From a virus: DNA of 34,615 nucleotides. Positions within the stretch are counted from its first letter, which is position 1; each line of letters starts with the position of its first letter. The position numbers and the translations under genes were made by a program. The stretch lies in the IMG/VR virus record IMGVR_UViG_3300032304_001158, positions 1-34,615 of that record; one strand, given 5' to 3'. Shown here piece after piece: positions 21,728-29,949 of this stretch. The notes beneath the pieces were generated by a model. That model was not told the DNA's origin and did no database searches. It saw only the letters and a list, made by a program, of their open reading frames with translations.

Positions 21728-21743
21728 TTGCTGCTCATTGGTT

Positions 21744-21786
21744 AGCCTCGCTCCGGTTTTTCGTGTTTTTCCGGGGCGGGGCTTTT
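21744..21786 (+). terminator. Strong terminator after the major capsid gene
   Basis: A perfect 13-bp stem, G-T pairs included (21744-21756 with 21771-21783), has a T-rich 14-base loop and a TTTT exit. It closes the head operon and probably lets the capsid transcript be more abundant than the tail transcript, with read-through to 21804 and beyond. Confidence 0.9.
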
Positions 21787-21803
21787 CCAAACTTTTCACC
21801 GTC

Positions 21804-22256
21804 ATGGCTTGGGTTGCTCTATCTGCTGCTACATTTCGGGACCGTGTGAACGGTGACGAATACGATGCGTTGCTGGCAGAGTCGCCAACGCCTGATACGA
21901 AGATCGCAACCGCGCTTTCCGAAGTCGCTCTCGAAATCGTATCCCGCGTCAATGCAGGCCGAAGGAAACGGGGTTTGTCACCTGCCTTGAACACTGGCTT
22001 GTTTGTCCCTCCCGGCGCCATCAGACACGCTTACACGCTTGTCTTGCGCACGCTCACTAACAGCTTTCCAGCGCTGGCTGGATACAATGGCGAAAACCGG
22101 AACACCGCGATCGACGCATCCGAAAAGTATCTGGAAGACCTTGGGAACAACAACGCGGACGCAGACGACGCCGGGGCGGCGACCTACGCGGCAACCACAT
22201 CCTCGCCAGTCCGTTACGGCGGCAATGATCTACTCGACTTCGTGACGATATACTAA
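21804..22256 (+). CDS. Head-tail connector protein (DUF1320/Mu gp36-like)
   Basis: 150 aa from the ATG at 21804. The pattern AATFRDRVNGDEYDALLAES, EVALEIVSRVNAGRRKRG and IRHAYTLVLRTLTNSFP is the helical arrangement of gp6/gp36-like connectors that bind below the portal. The C-terminal tail (SSPVRYGGNDLLDF) is typical too. The stop overlaps the next ATG (TAATG). Confidence 0.7.
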   Translation: MAWVALSAATFRDRVNGDEYDALLAESPTPDTKIATALSEVALEIVSRVNAGRRKRGLSPALNTGLFVPPGAIRHAYTLVLRTLTNSFPALAGYNGENRNTAIDASEKYLEDLGNNNADADDAGAATYAATTSSPVRYGGNDLLDFVTIY

Positions 22257-22738
22257 TGGCATCAGTCCTAAAGCAAACGACCGAGAGCATGGCCCGCGCA
22301 TTACGGGCAAGCGACTTCATCCGCACATCTCCAGTCCTTCCGGTTCTACTTGACGACGACAAGGACATATTTGCGCAGATCGACAACGCCGGAAGCAAGA
22401 CTGGCGCTTTCATCATCATCAAGTTTGACTCATCCGGCGACTCAGATTCAGACACTCCAGGCCCCGATTTAGGAGATTGCCAGTTCATCGCAACCGCAGT
22501 CGAAATCCCTTCAATCTGGCGACAGAAGCCGGGGCCAACACCATCAGCCGCACAGATAGCGGAAGCAGTCGCCAACATCCTTCAGAACCACCGCCCGACA
22601 GACGCCAATGGCGACGAGTATTGCGGCGGCGGTCTAATTTTCCAGTCCATCAAATCGGCAACGGACGAATCCACAAACCAATACGCCGTTACCTTTTCCA
22701 TCGGGCTTTACCTCCCACAAACAGCACCCTCACGCTAA
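22256..22738 (+). CDS. Tail terminator/minor tail protein candidate
   Basis: 160 aa. An N-terminal helix (SMARALRASDFIRTSPVLPV) is followed by strands (GAFIIIKF, DCQFIATAVEIP) and a long C-terminal sheet (YAVTFSIGLYLP), the layout of small tail-terminator proteins that cap the tail tube at the head. It sits between the connector and tube genes, where that protein is expected. No exact family is claimed. Confidence 0.55.
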   Translation: MASVLKQTTESMARALRASDFIRTSPVLPVLLDDDKDIFAQIDNAGSKTGAFIIIKFDSSGDSDSDTPGPDLGDCQFIATAVEIPSIWRQKPGPTPSAAQIAEAVANILQNHRPTDANGDEYCGGGLIFQSIKSATDESTNQYAVTFSIGLYLPQTAPSR

Positions 22739-22744
22739 ACTCCA

Positions 22745-23656
22745 ATGCCAACTTTCGACCGCACAACCATTGTTAGAGGCCCTTGCAAAGTCACCTACGG
22801 AGGCGCGACTTTCTACGCAAAGGGCGGGGTCAAACTCACCCAAACGAACGCCAACTTCGAGAAGGAAACGGATGCTTACGGCATCGTAGGCCGTGCAAAG
22901 ACCGACTTCACAACCACGATTGAGTTTACACCCGTTGGCGAGATTGAATCGCTCACTGTTCTCTTCGCGCAAGGCAACGCCGCAATCGGAAGTTCGCTTG
23001 CCACAGCATCGGACACACCGCTTGTCATCGTTTCTGCCGACGCGACATACACCTTCCTTGCCGCGTTCATCACTGGGATTCCTTCCATCTCCGCAAGCGC
23101 AAGCAAGACCGCATTTGGAAGCGTCACCTTCACCAGCGTTCTCAAGAAAAACGGCGATCCTGCAGTTGCTGCCGATTACTACACCTACGGCGCGGGCGCA
23201 TCCATCGGCACAGCTTTTGACCCGACAAAAATCGTCACAGGCCCCTATTCCGCCACTCTTGGCGCGATTGGTCCTTTCTTCTCTGAAGGTGGATTCGAGA
23301 TTGCCTTTGACATGACAAGTGACGACGTGATGGTGGACGGCATCGGGCTTGTCGATAAGACCTTTGGCGGAATCGCTTGCACGATTACCTGTATCCCGAC
23401 AGGAATCGACCAGGATGATTTCGACACTTACTTTAGCTCACTCGACGCCGGGGAAGAACTAGCAAGCTCCACGTTGGACATCTCCACAGCCACAAGCGGC
23501 GGGTTGAACTTCGATTGCGCGGCGGTCCAGCTCATCAGCCTTGAACGCAACTTTGCACCAAACGCAAACCGACTTGGGACGCTTACCTTGCAAGCCAAGC
23601 GCACGTTCAACGCAGGCGCTCAAGTTGCTCTCTACACCGTCACGGCAGTCGCCTAA
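22745..23656 (+). CDS. Major tail tube protein candidate
   Basis: 303 aa, strand-rich, with a tandem design. The first half (IVRGPCKVTYGGATFYAKGG, then TTTIEFTPVGEIESLTVLFA) and the second half (VTGPYSATLGAIGPFFSEGG and similar) look like two related beta-sandwich units. A doubled tail-tube fold would give a six-fold ring from three subunits. Placed two genes upstream of the tape measure, it is the best tube candidate. An alternative is the next gene. Confidence 0.6.
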   Translation: MPTFDRTTIVRGPCKVTYGGATFYAKGGVKLTQTNANFEKETDAYGIVGRAKTDFTTTIEFTPVGEIESLTVLFAQGNAAIGSSLATASDTPLVIVSADATYTFLAAFITGIPSISASASKTAFGSVTFTSVLKKNGDPAVAADYYTYGAGASIGTAFDPTKIVTGPYSATLGAIGPFFSEGGFEIAFDMTSDDVMVDGIGLVDKTFGGIACTITCIPTGIDQDDFDTYFSSLDAGEELASSTLDISTATSGGLNFDCAAVQLISLERNFAPNANRLGTLTLQAKRTFNAGAQVALYTVTAVA

Positions 23657-23659
23657 GCC

Positions 23660-24424
23660 ATGATCTGCACCCTCACCATCGGGAACGTCACAATCGACCT
23701 CGCTGGAGGGTCCGGACGGTCATCGGAGACTAGCAACCTCCGAATTGATCCACAGACCAATTTCCAGCAGGCTGCATACGTTGGCGCGACGGAAGGGCGG
23801 CAGTTCTTCCGGCCCGGTAGCATGGTCAACGTCTCGTTTGAATCCATGCTTGGATTTGACACGGTGGACGCCGCCGAGTTCTATCTGCTTTCCCTTCCCT
23901 CCGACCTCATCAACCAAACCGACGCCACGGCCATCCTTGGCGTTCGCACAGCAGAAGGCACAAAGCAGGTCGAAACAGCAACGGCAGCAGGGACAGCATC
24001 AGGCAACGGCAACGTCACGGCGACTCTCACGGCGGCAAACGTCACAGGCTCACCCTTGGCGACTACGGTTGCCATCCTGCTTTCCGATACTCCAACGCAA
24101 TGGGCGGCGAAAGTCCGAACGGCACTTGGAAACGTGGTTGCCATCGCAAAACGGTTTTCCATTGGCGGCACGGGCGCGGATATTGTCCTGACTGCCAAGC
24201 GAGCGGCAGCAAATGACACGACGCTCAACCTCGCGCTTGCGAACGGCTCTCCATCGCCAGGAATCACCCCGGCAGCATCAAGCGCAAATACCACGCTAGG
24301 CGTTGCCGATACCGTCACGCCAACGCTTGCCCTCTATGACGTTCAAGCCAACGTAGGGACCGCTCACAAGGGCGCAACCGTGGCTATCAGCGTAACGCTA
24401 ACCGGGAGGACCACCGCACCGTAA
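23660..24424 (+). CDS. Beta-rich tail protein with Gly/Ala/Thr domain
   Basis: 254 aa. Residues about 100-220 form a threonine-alanine domain (GNVTATLTAANVTGSP, VAILLSDTPTQWAAKVRTAL, DIVLTAKRAAANDTTLNLAL) that recurs as an inserted Ig-like module in phage tail and fibre proteins. The flanks contain short strands. It lies between tube and tape measure genes, where chaperones or second tube proteins occur. It overlaps the tape measure start (TAATG). Confidence 0.6.
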   Translation: MICTLTIGNVTIDLAGGSGRSSETSNLRIDPQTNFQQAAYVGATEGRQFFRPGSMVNVSFESMLGFDTVDAAEFYLLSLPSDLINQTDATAILGVRTAEGTKQVETATAAGTASGNGNVTATLTAANVTGSPLATTVAILLSDTPTQWAAKVRTALGNVVAIAKRFSIGGTGADIVLTAKRAAANDTTLNLALANGSPSPGITPAASSANTTLGVADTVTPTLALYDVQANVGTAHKGATVAISVTLTGRTTAP

Positions 24425-26028
24425 TGGCCGACGCGAACAAACAGGTAAATATCAAGTTTAACACGTCCGCTGACATTGCAGGAGCAAACAAGGCAGCAGC
24501 GGCAGTTCGCAGGGTCGCGGACGAGGACGAGGCTTATTTGAAGCGCAAGAATCAACTTCTGACCGCTCAAGAGGCTGAGGTTCAAAAAGTCGAACAGCTT
24601 GCTAGAAAAGCCGGTGCAGAAAGAGAATCCTACGCAAAGAAAGAGGAGGCGCTTTCAGGCATCATTCAGCGGCAACAGGCGGTTCAAACCGTAGCGCAAT
24701 CGGAAGCGGTTAAGGGTTACAAGAACATGCGCTTTGCCATCGGCAACGTCGGTCAACAGCTTCAAGACGTTGCAGTTCAAGCTCAATCAGGCACTTCCGC
24801 TGTCACGATCCTGGTTCAACAAGGTCCGCAGCTTCTTTCAGGATTTGGCCCACAAGGAGCCATTGCAGGCGCGGTTATCGCCCTTGGCGCTCTCATTCTG
24901 TCTTCCATGATTAAGAGCACTGACGCGGCCAAGAAAGCCGCTCAGGACGCATGGGAAGCGGCTGACGAGTTTGCCAAGAAGACCGAAGAGGCATACCGCG
25001 CAGCAGGCGGAGAAGCTGCCGACAACTTCATTGCCAAGTCCGAACGCATCGCTGAACTAACCCGGCTTTCTGCAGATCAGGAAATCGACCTTGCCAATCA
25101 GCAACGCGAGCGGATTAAGGCTCAAAGCGAGCTAATCAAGTCTCAGGAGGAGCTTGCGATTGCGTCGGTCAACTACTTGGCCGCAACGGGTCAAATCGAG
25201 GATGCGGAGCAGCGTATTGCGCAGATTCAAGGCGCATCCCGCGAGACACAAAAGGAGAATGCAGTTGCTGACATCGAAGCCAGCACGGCGGCAGCTCAGA
25301 TCAAATACAAGACAGCGCAGACTCTTTACGAGGACGCGAAAAACGAAAAGAACCGCATCCAAGGGGAGATTGACGCACTCCAACAGCGGCAGCAAACGCT
25401 AAACCGCGAGGCCAATATCAGCCGCGCAAGTGACAAGGGTATGGTTGCCGCTGGCGTTCAAAAAGCCGGATACGAAAGCGCAGAAACATCACGTTTTGAC
25501 AGCCAGCTTGCCGAGCTTGAAGGCGCAATCGCCAATCTTCAGAAGGACGCAAAGAAGGCCCCGCAGAAGATCGACAAGGCGCTTTCCGATGTTTACGCGA
25601 CGGCGCAGGAGATGGACAACGCGCAAAAAAGCGCAGCCGCTCAAATTCAGGAGATCGAAACCAAGTTTCAGATTACAGAATCAACGCAAGCCCTCACGAC
25701 CGGAGTTGCAAACATTTCCGCGAATGTCGGGAAGCTAAAGGAGCTTCTTCCGCAAATCGAACCCGTTACACGGGATCAGGAAGCCGCCAAAGCTGCCATC
25801 ACTGCTAGTCTTTCAGACAACAAATTAACAGCACAAGAGATGCTGCAAAATGCGGCAGCGTTACAGCTCCTTGGGGGCACGATCAAAGCAGGACAAGAGG
25901 GAACCTTGAAGGCTGTCCAAGAAATGCAGAAAGTAACCAATGCCTTGATCGCCTCCAATAATGCGCTTGTAGCTGAAGCCACCCGCCAAGCAGGAATCAT
26001 CAAATCACTTCCAGCCGTTCAACGCTAA
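24424..26028 (+). CDS. Tail tape measure protein
   Basis: 534 aa, short for this class. QDVAVQAQSGTSAVTILVQQ followed by GPQLLSGFGPQGAIAGAVIA (about residues 114-152) is the conserved helix-hydrophobic patch of phage tape measure proteins. The rest is a charged Ala/Gln/Glu-rich coiled coil. Assuming about 1.5 angstrom per residue, the tail would be near 80 nm. The protein sets tail length and helps DNA entry. The start overlaps the previous stop. Confidence 0.88.
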   Translation: MADANKQVNIKFNTSADIAGANKAAAAVRRVADEDEAYLKRKNQLLTAQEAEVQKVEQLARKAGAERESYAKKEEALSGIIQRQQAVQTVAQSEAVKGYKNMRFAIGNVGQQLQDVAVQAQSGTSAVTILVQQGPQLLSGFGPQGAIAGAVIALGALILSSMIKSTDAAKKAAQDAWEAADEFAKKTEEAYRAAGGEAADNFIAKSERIAELTRLSADQEIDLANQQRERIKAQSELIKSQEELAIASVNYLAATGQIEDAEQRIAQIQGASRETQKENAVADIEASTAAAQIKYKTAQTLYEDAKNEKNRIQGEIDALQQRQQTLNREANISRASDKGMVAAGVQKAGYESAETSRFDSQLAELEGAIANLQKDAKKAPQKIDKALSDVYATAQEMDNAQKSAAAQIQEIETKFQITESTQALTTGVANISANVGKLKELLPQIEPVTRDQEAAKAAITASLSDNKLTAQEMLQNAAALQLLGGTIKAGQEGTLKAVQEMQKVTNALIASNNALVAEATRQAGIIKSLPAVQR

Positions 26029-27951
26029 ATGTCAGTCGCATGGACCATAGTAGGTGAGGCAGGGAAAACCCTGAACGCAACCTCGCGCTCACTTGAGACG
26101 CTGCAAATAGAAGAGGCCCGTTTATACTTCCGCTCAGTTGACACGGATGAACTAGCCTTGACCATTTCACCGGAGGACGTAACGACCGCACTACTCCCCG
26201 AGCTAGGCCAAACGATTACACTCTTCCGCAACGGCACGCGATTCTTTCACGGCTACGTTGTGGATCGCCCGGTTCAAATCGGGAACAACGCGCAGACGGT
26301 TTCCGTCGTGGTTGCTGGCCCCTGGTGGTGGCTTGATAGGATCAACCTGACCAGCACGAAGACAGACGACACCGGAGCCACGGCAGAACGGCTTTCCTAC
26401 GTTTTCGGAACGGCGGCAGGCGGGGTCAACCTAAAGACGGCGATTGAAGCCCTCATGGACCGCGCCATTGCCCTTGGCGCACCCTTTCAACGCGGCACGG
26501 TGGCAACCTTTTTCGACGTTCCGCGAATCACGCTGAACCAATGCACTTGCGCCCAGGCTCTTTCAGAATTGGTCCGCCTAGTGCCCGACACAATGGCGTG
26601 GTTTGACTACTCAACCACGCCGCCAACTTTCAACGTCACCCGCCGCAGCGTCGCCACGGTCGAAACGCTCGCAATCGGAACCTCGCCAATCGAAAGCATC
26701 TCCATTCGCCCGGTATGGGAAATGAAGGTGGATCAGGTCCGCTTGCCTTACATTACGCGCAACGTAACAGGTGCCCGCGTGTTCAACGAACAAGCCAGCG
26801 GGACAAGCGCCACAGGTCGCGTCCACATGCTCACGGTATCCGGTCCCGAGCTTGATACTTTCCTACCGCGTGATCTATTCGACAGCGTGCAATGCACGGC
26901 AGGCGGCGGGATTGCTGGCTCTATCGCATACGCTATCGACAGCGCAAGGGAATTCATCCGCAAGTATGGCACGAATCCAATAAACGCCAGCGCAAAGACA
27001 GCGACAGCCGTTAGTTATTGGGCGAACGGGCAGGGATTGACAGTCACGAATTACAATGTACTTCCTTCCGTTTTACCTAGCGGATACGATGGGGTTTTCT
27101 TTGGTCCAGAACAAGGCGACTCGCCTCCCGATTGGCTTATCGAGCAGGCTGGGCTAATCAAATACATCCCGAACGGGGATATTTGGGGAAGTGACCCGCA
27201 AAGCCCTAGTTCACGTTTCGATTTTGACCGTCGCCAGTTGTTCAATTCCATTTTCGGGACGGAAACGTATTGGTTTCAGAACTATCCAGCCGGACCCGGA
27301 ACCGACATGTATTCAACTAAGGCGTTTCGAGGCAAGGGCTTGGAGTTCTGGATTGCTCCAACGTCATTCACGACAACGCTAATTTGCAGCGGAGCATGTC
27401 GCACAAACGCTGTCAGTAATGCCATCGCTTTGCCGCTTACCTTTTCCAATGTAACCGACTACTATGTCGGCGTGACGGTAACATGGACAAAGACAAGCGG
27501 GGTAGTATTCACGGATGAAATCACCGCTTACAATGGCTCTACGAAAGTAGCCACGTTGTCTAAGTCGTGGGCAACGAATCGTCCGACAACAAGCGACACG
27601 TTCGTTTTGTCAGGCTTTCCCGTGTTCCGCTCCGAGGATTATACTTTCATCGCTCCGACCGCCTCACTTGCTGCTAACCTCAAAGCAGCGCAAGACTTCA
27701 TCCCGTATTCCGGCACTATTGAACTAACCGAGCAGGACGCAGGCGGAACACGCTATCGGGGTAAGACAATCAATATCAGCGGCAGCTTTACCGAATACGC
27801 TTCGATGCTGGCGCTTGTCGAATCTGAATCACTCGACCTCAAAAGCGGGCAAACGTCGGTAAACCTTGGAACCCCGCCGCGTCTCGACTTCCGATCATTC
27901 ACCGACAAAATCCGCCGCACTCCAACCGATAACTTTGAATACGTCACATGA
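26029..27951 (+). CDS. Baseplate hub/tail-tip protein
   Basis: 640 aa. The first 250 residues carry the hub signature: LYFRSVDTDELALTISPEDV, then ITLFRNGTRFFHGYV and CAQALSELVRLVPDTMAWFD, comparable to gpD/gp27-like hub proteins that form the ring at the tail tip. The C-terminal half contains strand-rich repeats and FRSEDYTFIAPTASLAANLK. It would anchor fibres and open the tail. The next gene overlaps by four bases. Confidence 0.75.
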   Translation: MSVAWTIVGEAGKTLNATSRSLETLQIEEARLYFRSVDTDELALTISPEDVTTALLPELGQTITLFRNGTRFFHGYVVDRPVQIGNNAQTVSVVVAGPWWWLDRINLTSTKTDDTGATAERLSYVFGTAAGGVNLKTAIEALMDRAIALGAPFQRGTVATFFDVPRITLNQCTCAQALSELVRLVPDTMAWFDYSTTPPTFNVTRRSVATVETLAIGTSPIESISIRPVWEMKVDQVRLPYITRNVTGARVFNEQASGTSATGRVHMLTVSGPELDTFLPRDLFDSVQCTAGGGIAGSIAYAIDSAREFIRKYGTNPINASAKTATAVSYWANGQGLTVTNYNVLPSVLPSGYDGVFFGPEQGDSPPDWLIEQAGLIKYIPNGDIWGSDPQSPSSRFDFDRRQLFNSIFGTETYWFQNYPAGPGTDMYSTKAFRGKGLEFWIAPTSFTTTLICSGACRTNAVSNAIALPLTFSNVTDYYVGVTVTWTKTSGVVFTDEITAYNGSTKVATLSKSWATNRPTTSDTFVLSGFPVFRSEDYTFIAPTASLAANLKAAQDFIPYSGTIELTEQDAGGTRYRGKTINISGSFTEYASMLALVESESLDLKSGQTSVNLGTPPRLDFRSFTDKIRRTPTDNFEYVT

Positions 27952-28880
27952 GCGATTTCCTTTGTAACATGGACGAACGCGGGAACATTTACGTGAATCC
28001 CGGCAGCGTTATCGACGCCACACAGGCGACCACCGCTTTTTACTTGGCGGGTGCTAACGTCGCGCAAGGCGAAACTGGAATGGGAGGCTATCGCATCCCG
28101 ACAATCTACAATTCCGTTCCGGTTGGGGGTTCGGGCTATTCTGTCAATTCATCCGGCACACTATCCGGCACACTATCGCCCGTTGGCAAGTTCATTAAGA
28201 TCAAGGAACTGGAATGGATTGACCAATACGGCAATACGATGGTTTATGACGGGTTAGACGCCGAAATCTCCGACGCAACCGATGTTATCGCCACCTATTC
28301 CACGGCAGGGACAACCGCGCCAGTGGGAACATTCACGCTGACAACTTACGGGAAAGATACTTACAACGGAGGATCAGCCGGGACGCTGACAACCACTTAT
28401 GAAGGCGGCGGGGCGGCGACTAAGATTATCGTTTCCAAGGATTACGGCGAGGCGCAAGTTGGCATCTATTCCTCAAACTCGTGGGGTTCATGGACCTCGG
28501 ATGACGATTCCGACTTTATCGCTAACCTGCTTTCAGACGGAACAGCCGAAATCGTTGATTCAACCAACGTTATCGCTATCCGCGCAGCTGGAAGCACAAC
28601 CGACCCGAGCGGAACTTACGTCGCTACGTCATACGGCGAAACGACATACGGAGACGGCTCGACGTTCTCTATGTTTGTCTCATTCAATCCAGCCTATCCA
28701 ATCACGGGTTACGCTTACATTGAATTAGTCAAGTCATCCGGCAGCATCACAAGCGTTCGCGGTCCGTTCTTTGCTACTTCACTTCCAGCCAATAGCTCGA
28801 CGCTTGAAGTTGTCCCTGTCTGCTACTCCAACGGCACAAGCCTAATTCAAATCCAGAGAGGAGCGGTTTACTTCCGATGA
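27948..28880 (+). CDS. Tail-tip protein with internal duplication (receptor-binding candidate)
   Basis: 310 aa, Ser/Thr/Gly/Tyr-rich. Residues 105-139 and 200-234 align without gaps, with 18 of 35 positions identical. Each unit has the pattern AEI-D-T-VIA ... P-GT ... YG--TY, so the protein contains a duplicated module of about 95 residues. Beta-rich duplications are usual in host-binding proteins. It lies between hub and glycosyltransferase genes. The function is inferred from location. Confidence 0.6.
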   Translation: MSDFLCNMDERGNIYVNPGSVIDATQATTAFYLAGANVAQGETGMGGYRIPTIYNSVPVGGSGYSVNSSGTLSGTLSPVGKFIKIKELEWIDQYGNTMVYDGLDAEISDATDVIATYSTAGTTAPVGTFTLTTYGKDTYNGGSAGTLTTTYEGGGAATKIIVSKDYGEAQVGIYSSNSWGSWTSDDDSDFIANLLSDGTAEIVDSTNVIAIRAAGSTTDPSGTYVATSYGETTYGDGSTFSMFVSFNPAYPITGYAYIELVKSSGSITSVRGPFFATSLPANSSTLEVVPVCYSNGTSLIQIQRGAVYFR

Positions 28881-29575
28881 TCCCCGTTTGTATCTTCACC
28901 TATTCTGGCGACGCTTTACCGATAAGGGAATGCGTCCGTTCCGTCATCGCTGCGGGCTTGTTTCCGGTTATCTACGATGATGCCGCCAATCCGCTACCAG
29001 GAACCGCACGGGGCTGGATCGAGCAATCAGGCGCGGAATACATCCAAACGACCTTCACGCGGCGGGGGAACCTGAATGGGACCGATTGCGCGGCAGCTAT
29101 CGCCCGGACGCTCTACGAGGCCGCCAAACGCTACGGAACGGCATCTGCGATGAAGCTAGACAGCGATACGATCCTAATTGACCCGCTTCCGTTCCTTTCC
29201 GGCAATGTCGGGGTTTGTTCATCCGCCATCGCCCGGCGCTCGTCTTTTGGATGCTGCTATGCTCTCACTGCCATAACGGCGCTAGAAGTCGCCAAGGAAC
29301 TAGAGTTCGGGCATTTTGATCCGGAAGCGCCTGAAGACTTGGCCATCTGGGATTCAGTCGCACGCATCCAACACCCGCGCACGATGCACGATTTCAACCC
29401 GGAATCAGGCGCATTCTCAGCCGTCCCGATTGGCTCCGATCCCTGCGATTGCGCCCGGTTTTCTGCCCTTACTTTCGGGAATCAGCCCCGCGAAGGCTGG
29501 AAAGACCGCGCCTTTCAAGTGTTTCAAGAAATGCAACGGTTCAACGATCACATTGAAAAACTTAGCCTAGCCTAA
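28877..29575 (+). CDS. Glycosyltransferase-like protein (GT-A type)
   Basis: 232 aa. It starts with a strand-turn (PVCIFTYSGDALPIRECVRSV), then VIYDDA, and has AMKLDSDTILIDPLPFL with the DSD (95-97) acting as DxD, which binds the metal and sugar nucleotide. Several downstream acidic residues and a His (HFDPEAPEDLAIWDSV) fit the family. It could glycosylate a tail protein or a host surface sugar. A loss of key residues in the second half cannot be excluded. The stop codon lies inside the repeat CTTAGCCTAGCCTAAG. Confidence 0.7.
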   Translation: MIPVCIFTYSGDALPIRECVRSVIAAGLFPVIYDDAANPLPGTARGWIEQSGAEYIQTTFTRRGNLNGTDCAAAIARTLYEAAKRYGTASAMKLDSDTILIDPLPFLSGNVGVCSSAIARRSSFGCCYALTAITALEVAKELEFGHFDPEAPEDLAIWDSVARIQHPRTMHDFNPESGAFSAVPIGSDPCDCARFSALTFGNQPREGWKDRAFQVFQEMQRFNDHIEKLSLA

Positions 29576-29576
29576 G
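29561..29576 (+). promoter_or_regulatory. Third TTAGCCTNGCCTAA element
   Basis: CTTAGCCTAGCCTAAG overlaps the last codons of the glycosyltransferase gene. TTGACC and a further TAGCC follow just downstream, 30-40 bases before the next ATG. It matches the elements before the portal and protease genes, but no CTTTG-N5-CAAAG box is present here. Confidence 0.5.
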
Positions 29577-29616
29577 ATTCTTGACCTAGCCAAACCTTTT
29601 ACCTACCTTCCAGCCA

Positions 29617-29946
29617 ATGGCAAACATCGCCCGAGCATACTGCGACGCCGCTTTCGCCCTGAACTTCACTTGCAAGGATTCAGCGGGCGCTGCTGTCAAT
29701 TTGACGGGGCACACCGTCACCGGGTGGATCAAGGCCAATGCCAATTCGACTACGCGGATTCTTGACCTTGCACCAACCATTCCGACGCCAGCCAATGGCA
29801 TCATTGTTGTCTCCCGAACCGATACGCAAATGGACCTTGACCCAGGCCGCTACATCTACGGAATCCGCGTCAAAAACGCAGGAGGCAACACGGTTTTCAT
29901 CATCGAAAAGCCGATCAACTTCCTTCTCCAACCGCCCACATCTTAA
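29617..29946 (+). CDS. Upper baseplate/fibre-anchoring protein candidate
   Basis: 109 aa. Strand-rich with an Ig-like arrangement (ALNFTCKDSAGAAVNLTGHT, VTGWIKANA, RYIYGIRVKNAGG). Similar one-domain proteins precede tail fibres in many siphophages and may form the attachment ring. The fibre gene follows after three bases. The leader is ACCTACCTTCCAGCCA with no Shine-Dalgarno. Family not named with certainty. Confidence 0.55.
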   Translation: MANIARAYCDAAFALNFTCKDSAGAAVNLTGHTVTGWIKANANSTTRILDLAPTIPTPANGIIVVSRTDTQMDLDPGRYIYGIRVKNAGGNTVFIIEKPINFLLQPPTS

Positions 29947-29949
29947 TCC

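Noticed and set aside
20516-22021. 501-codon open frame on the minus strand
   Set aside because: It is fully antisense to the major capsid gene and crosses the terminator; its composition (long runs of Ala, Gly, Arg, Val) is that of a shadow frame.
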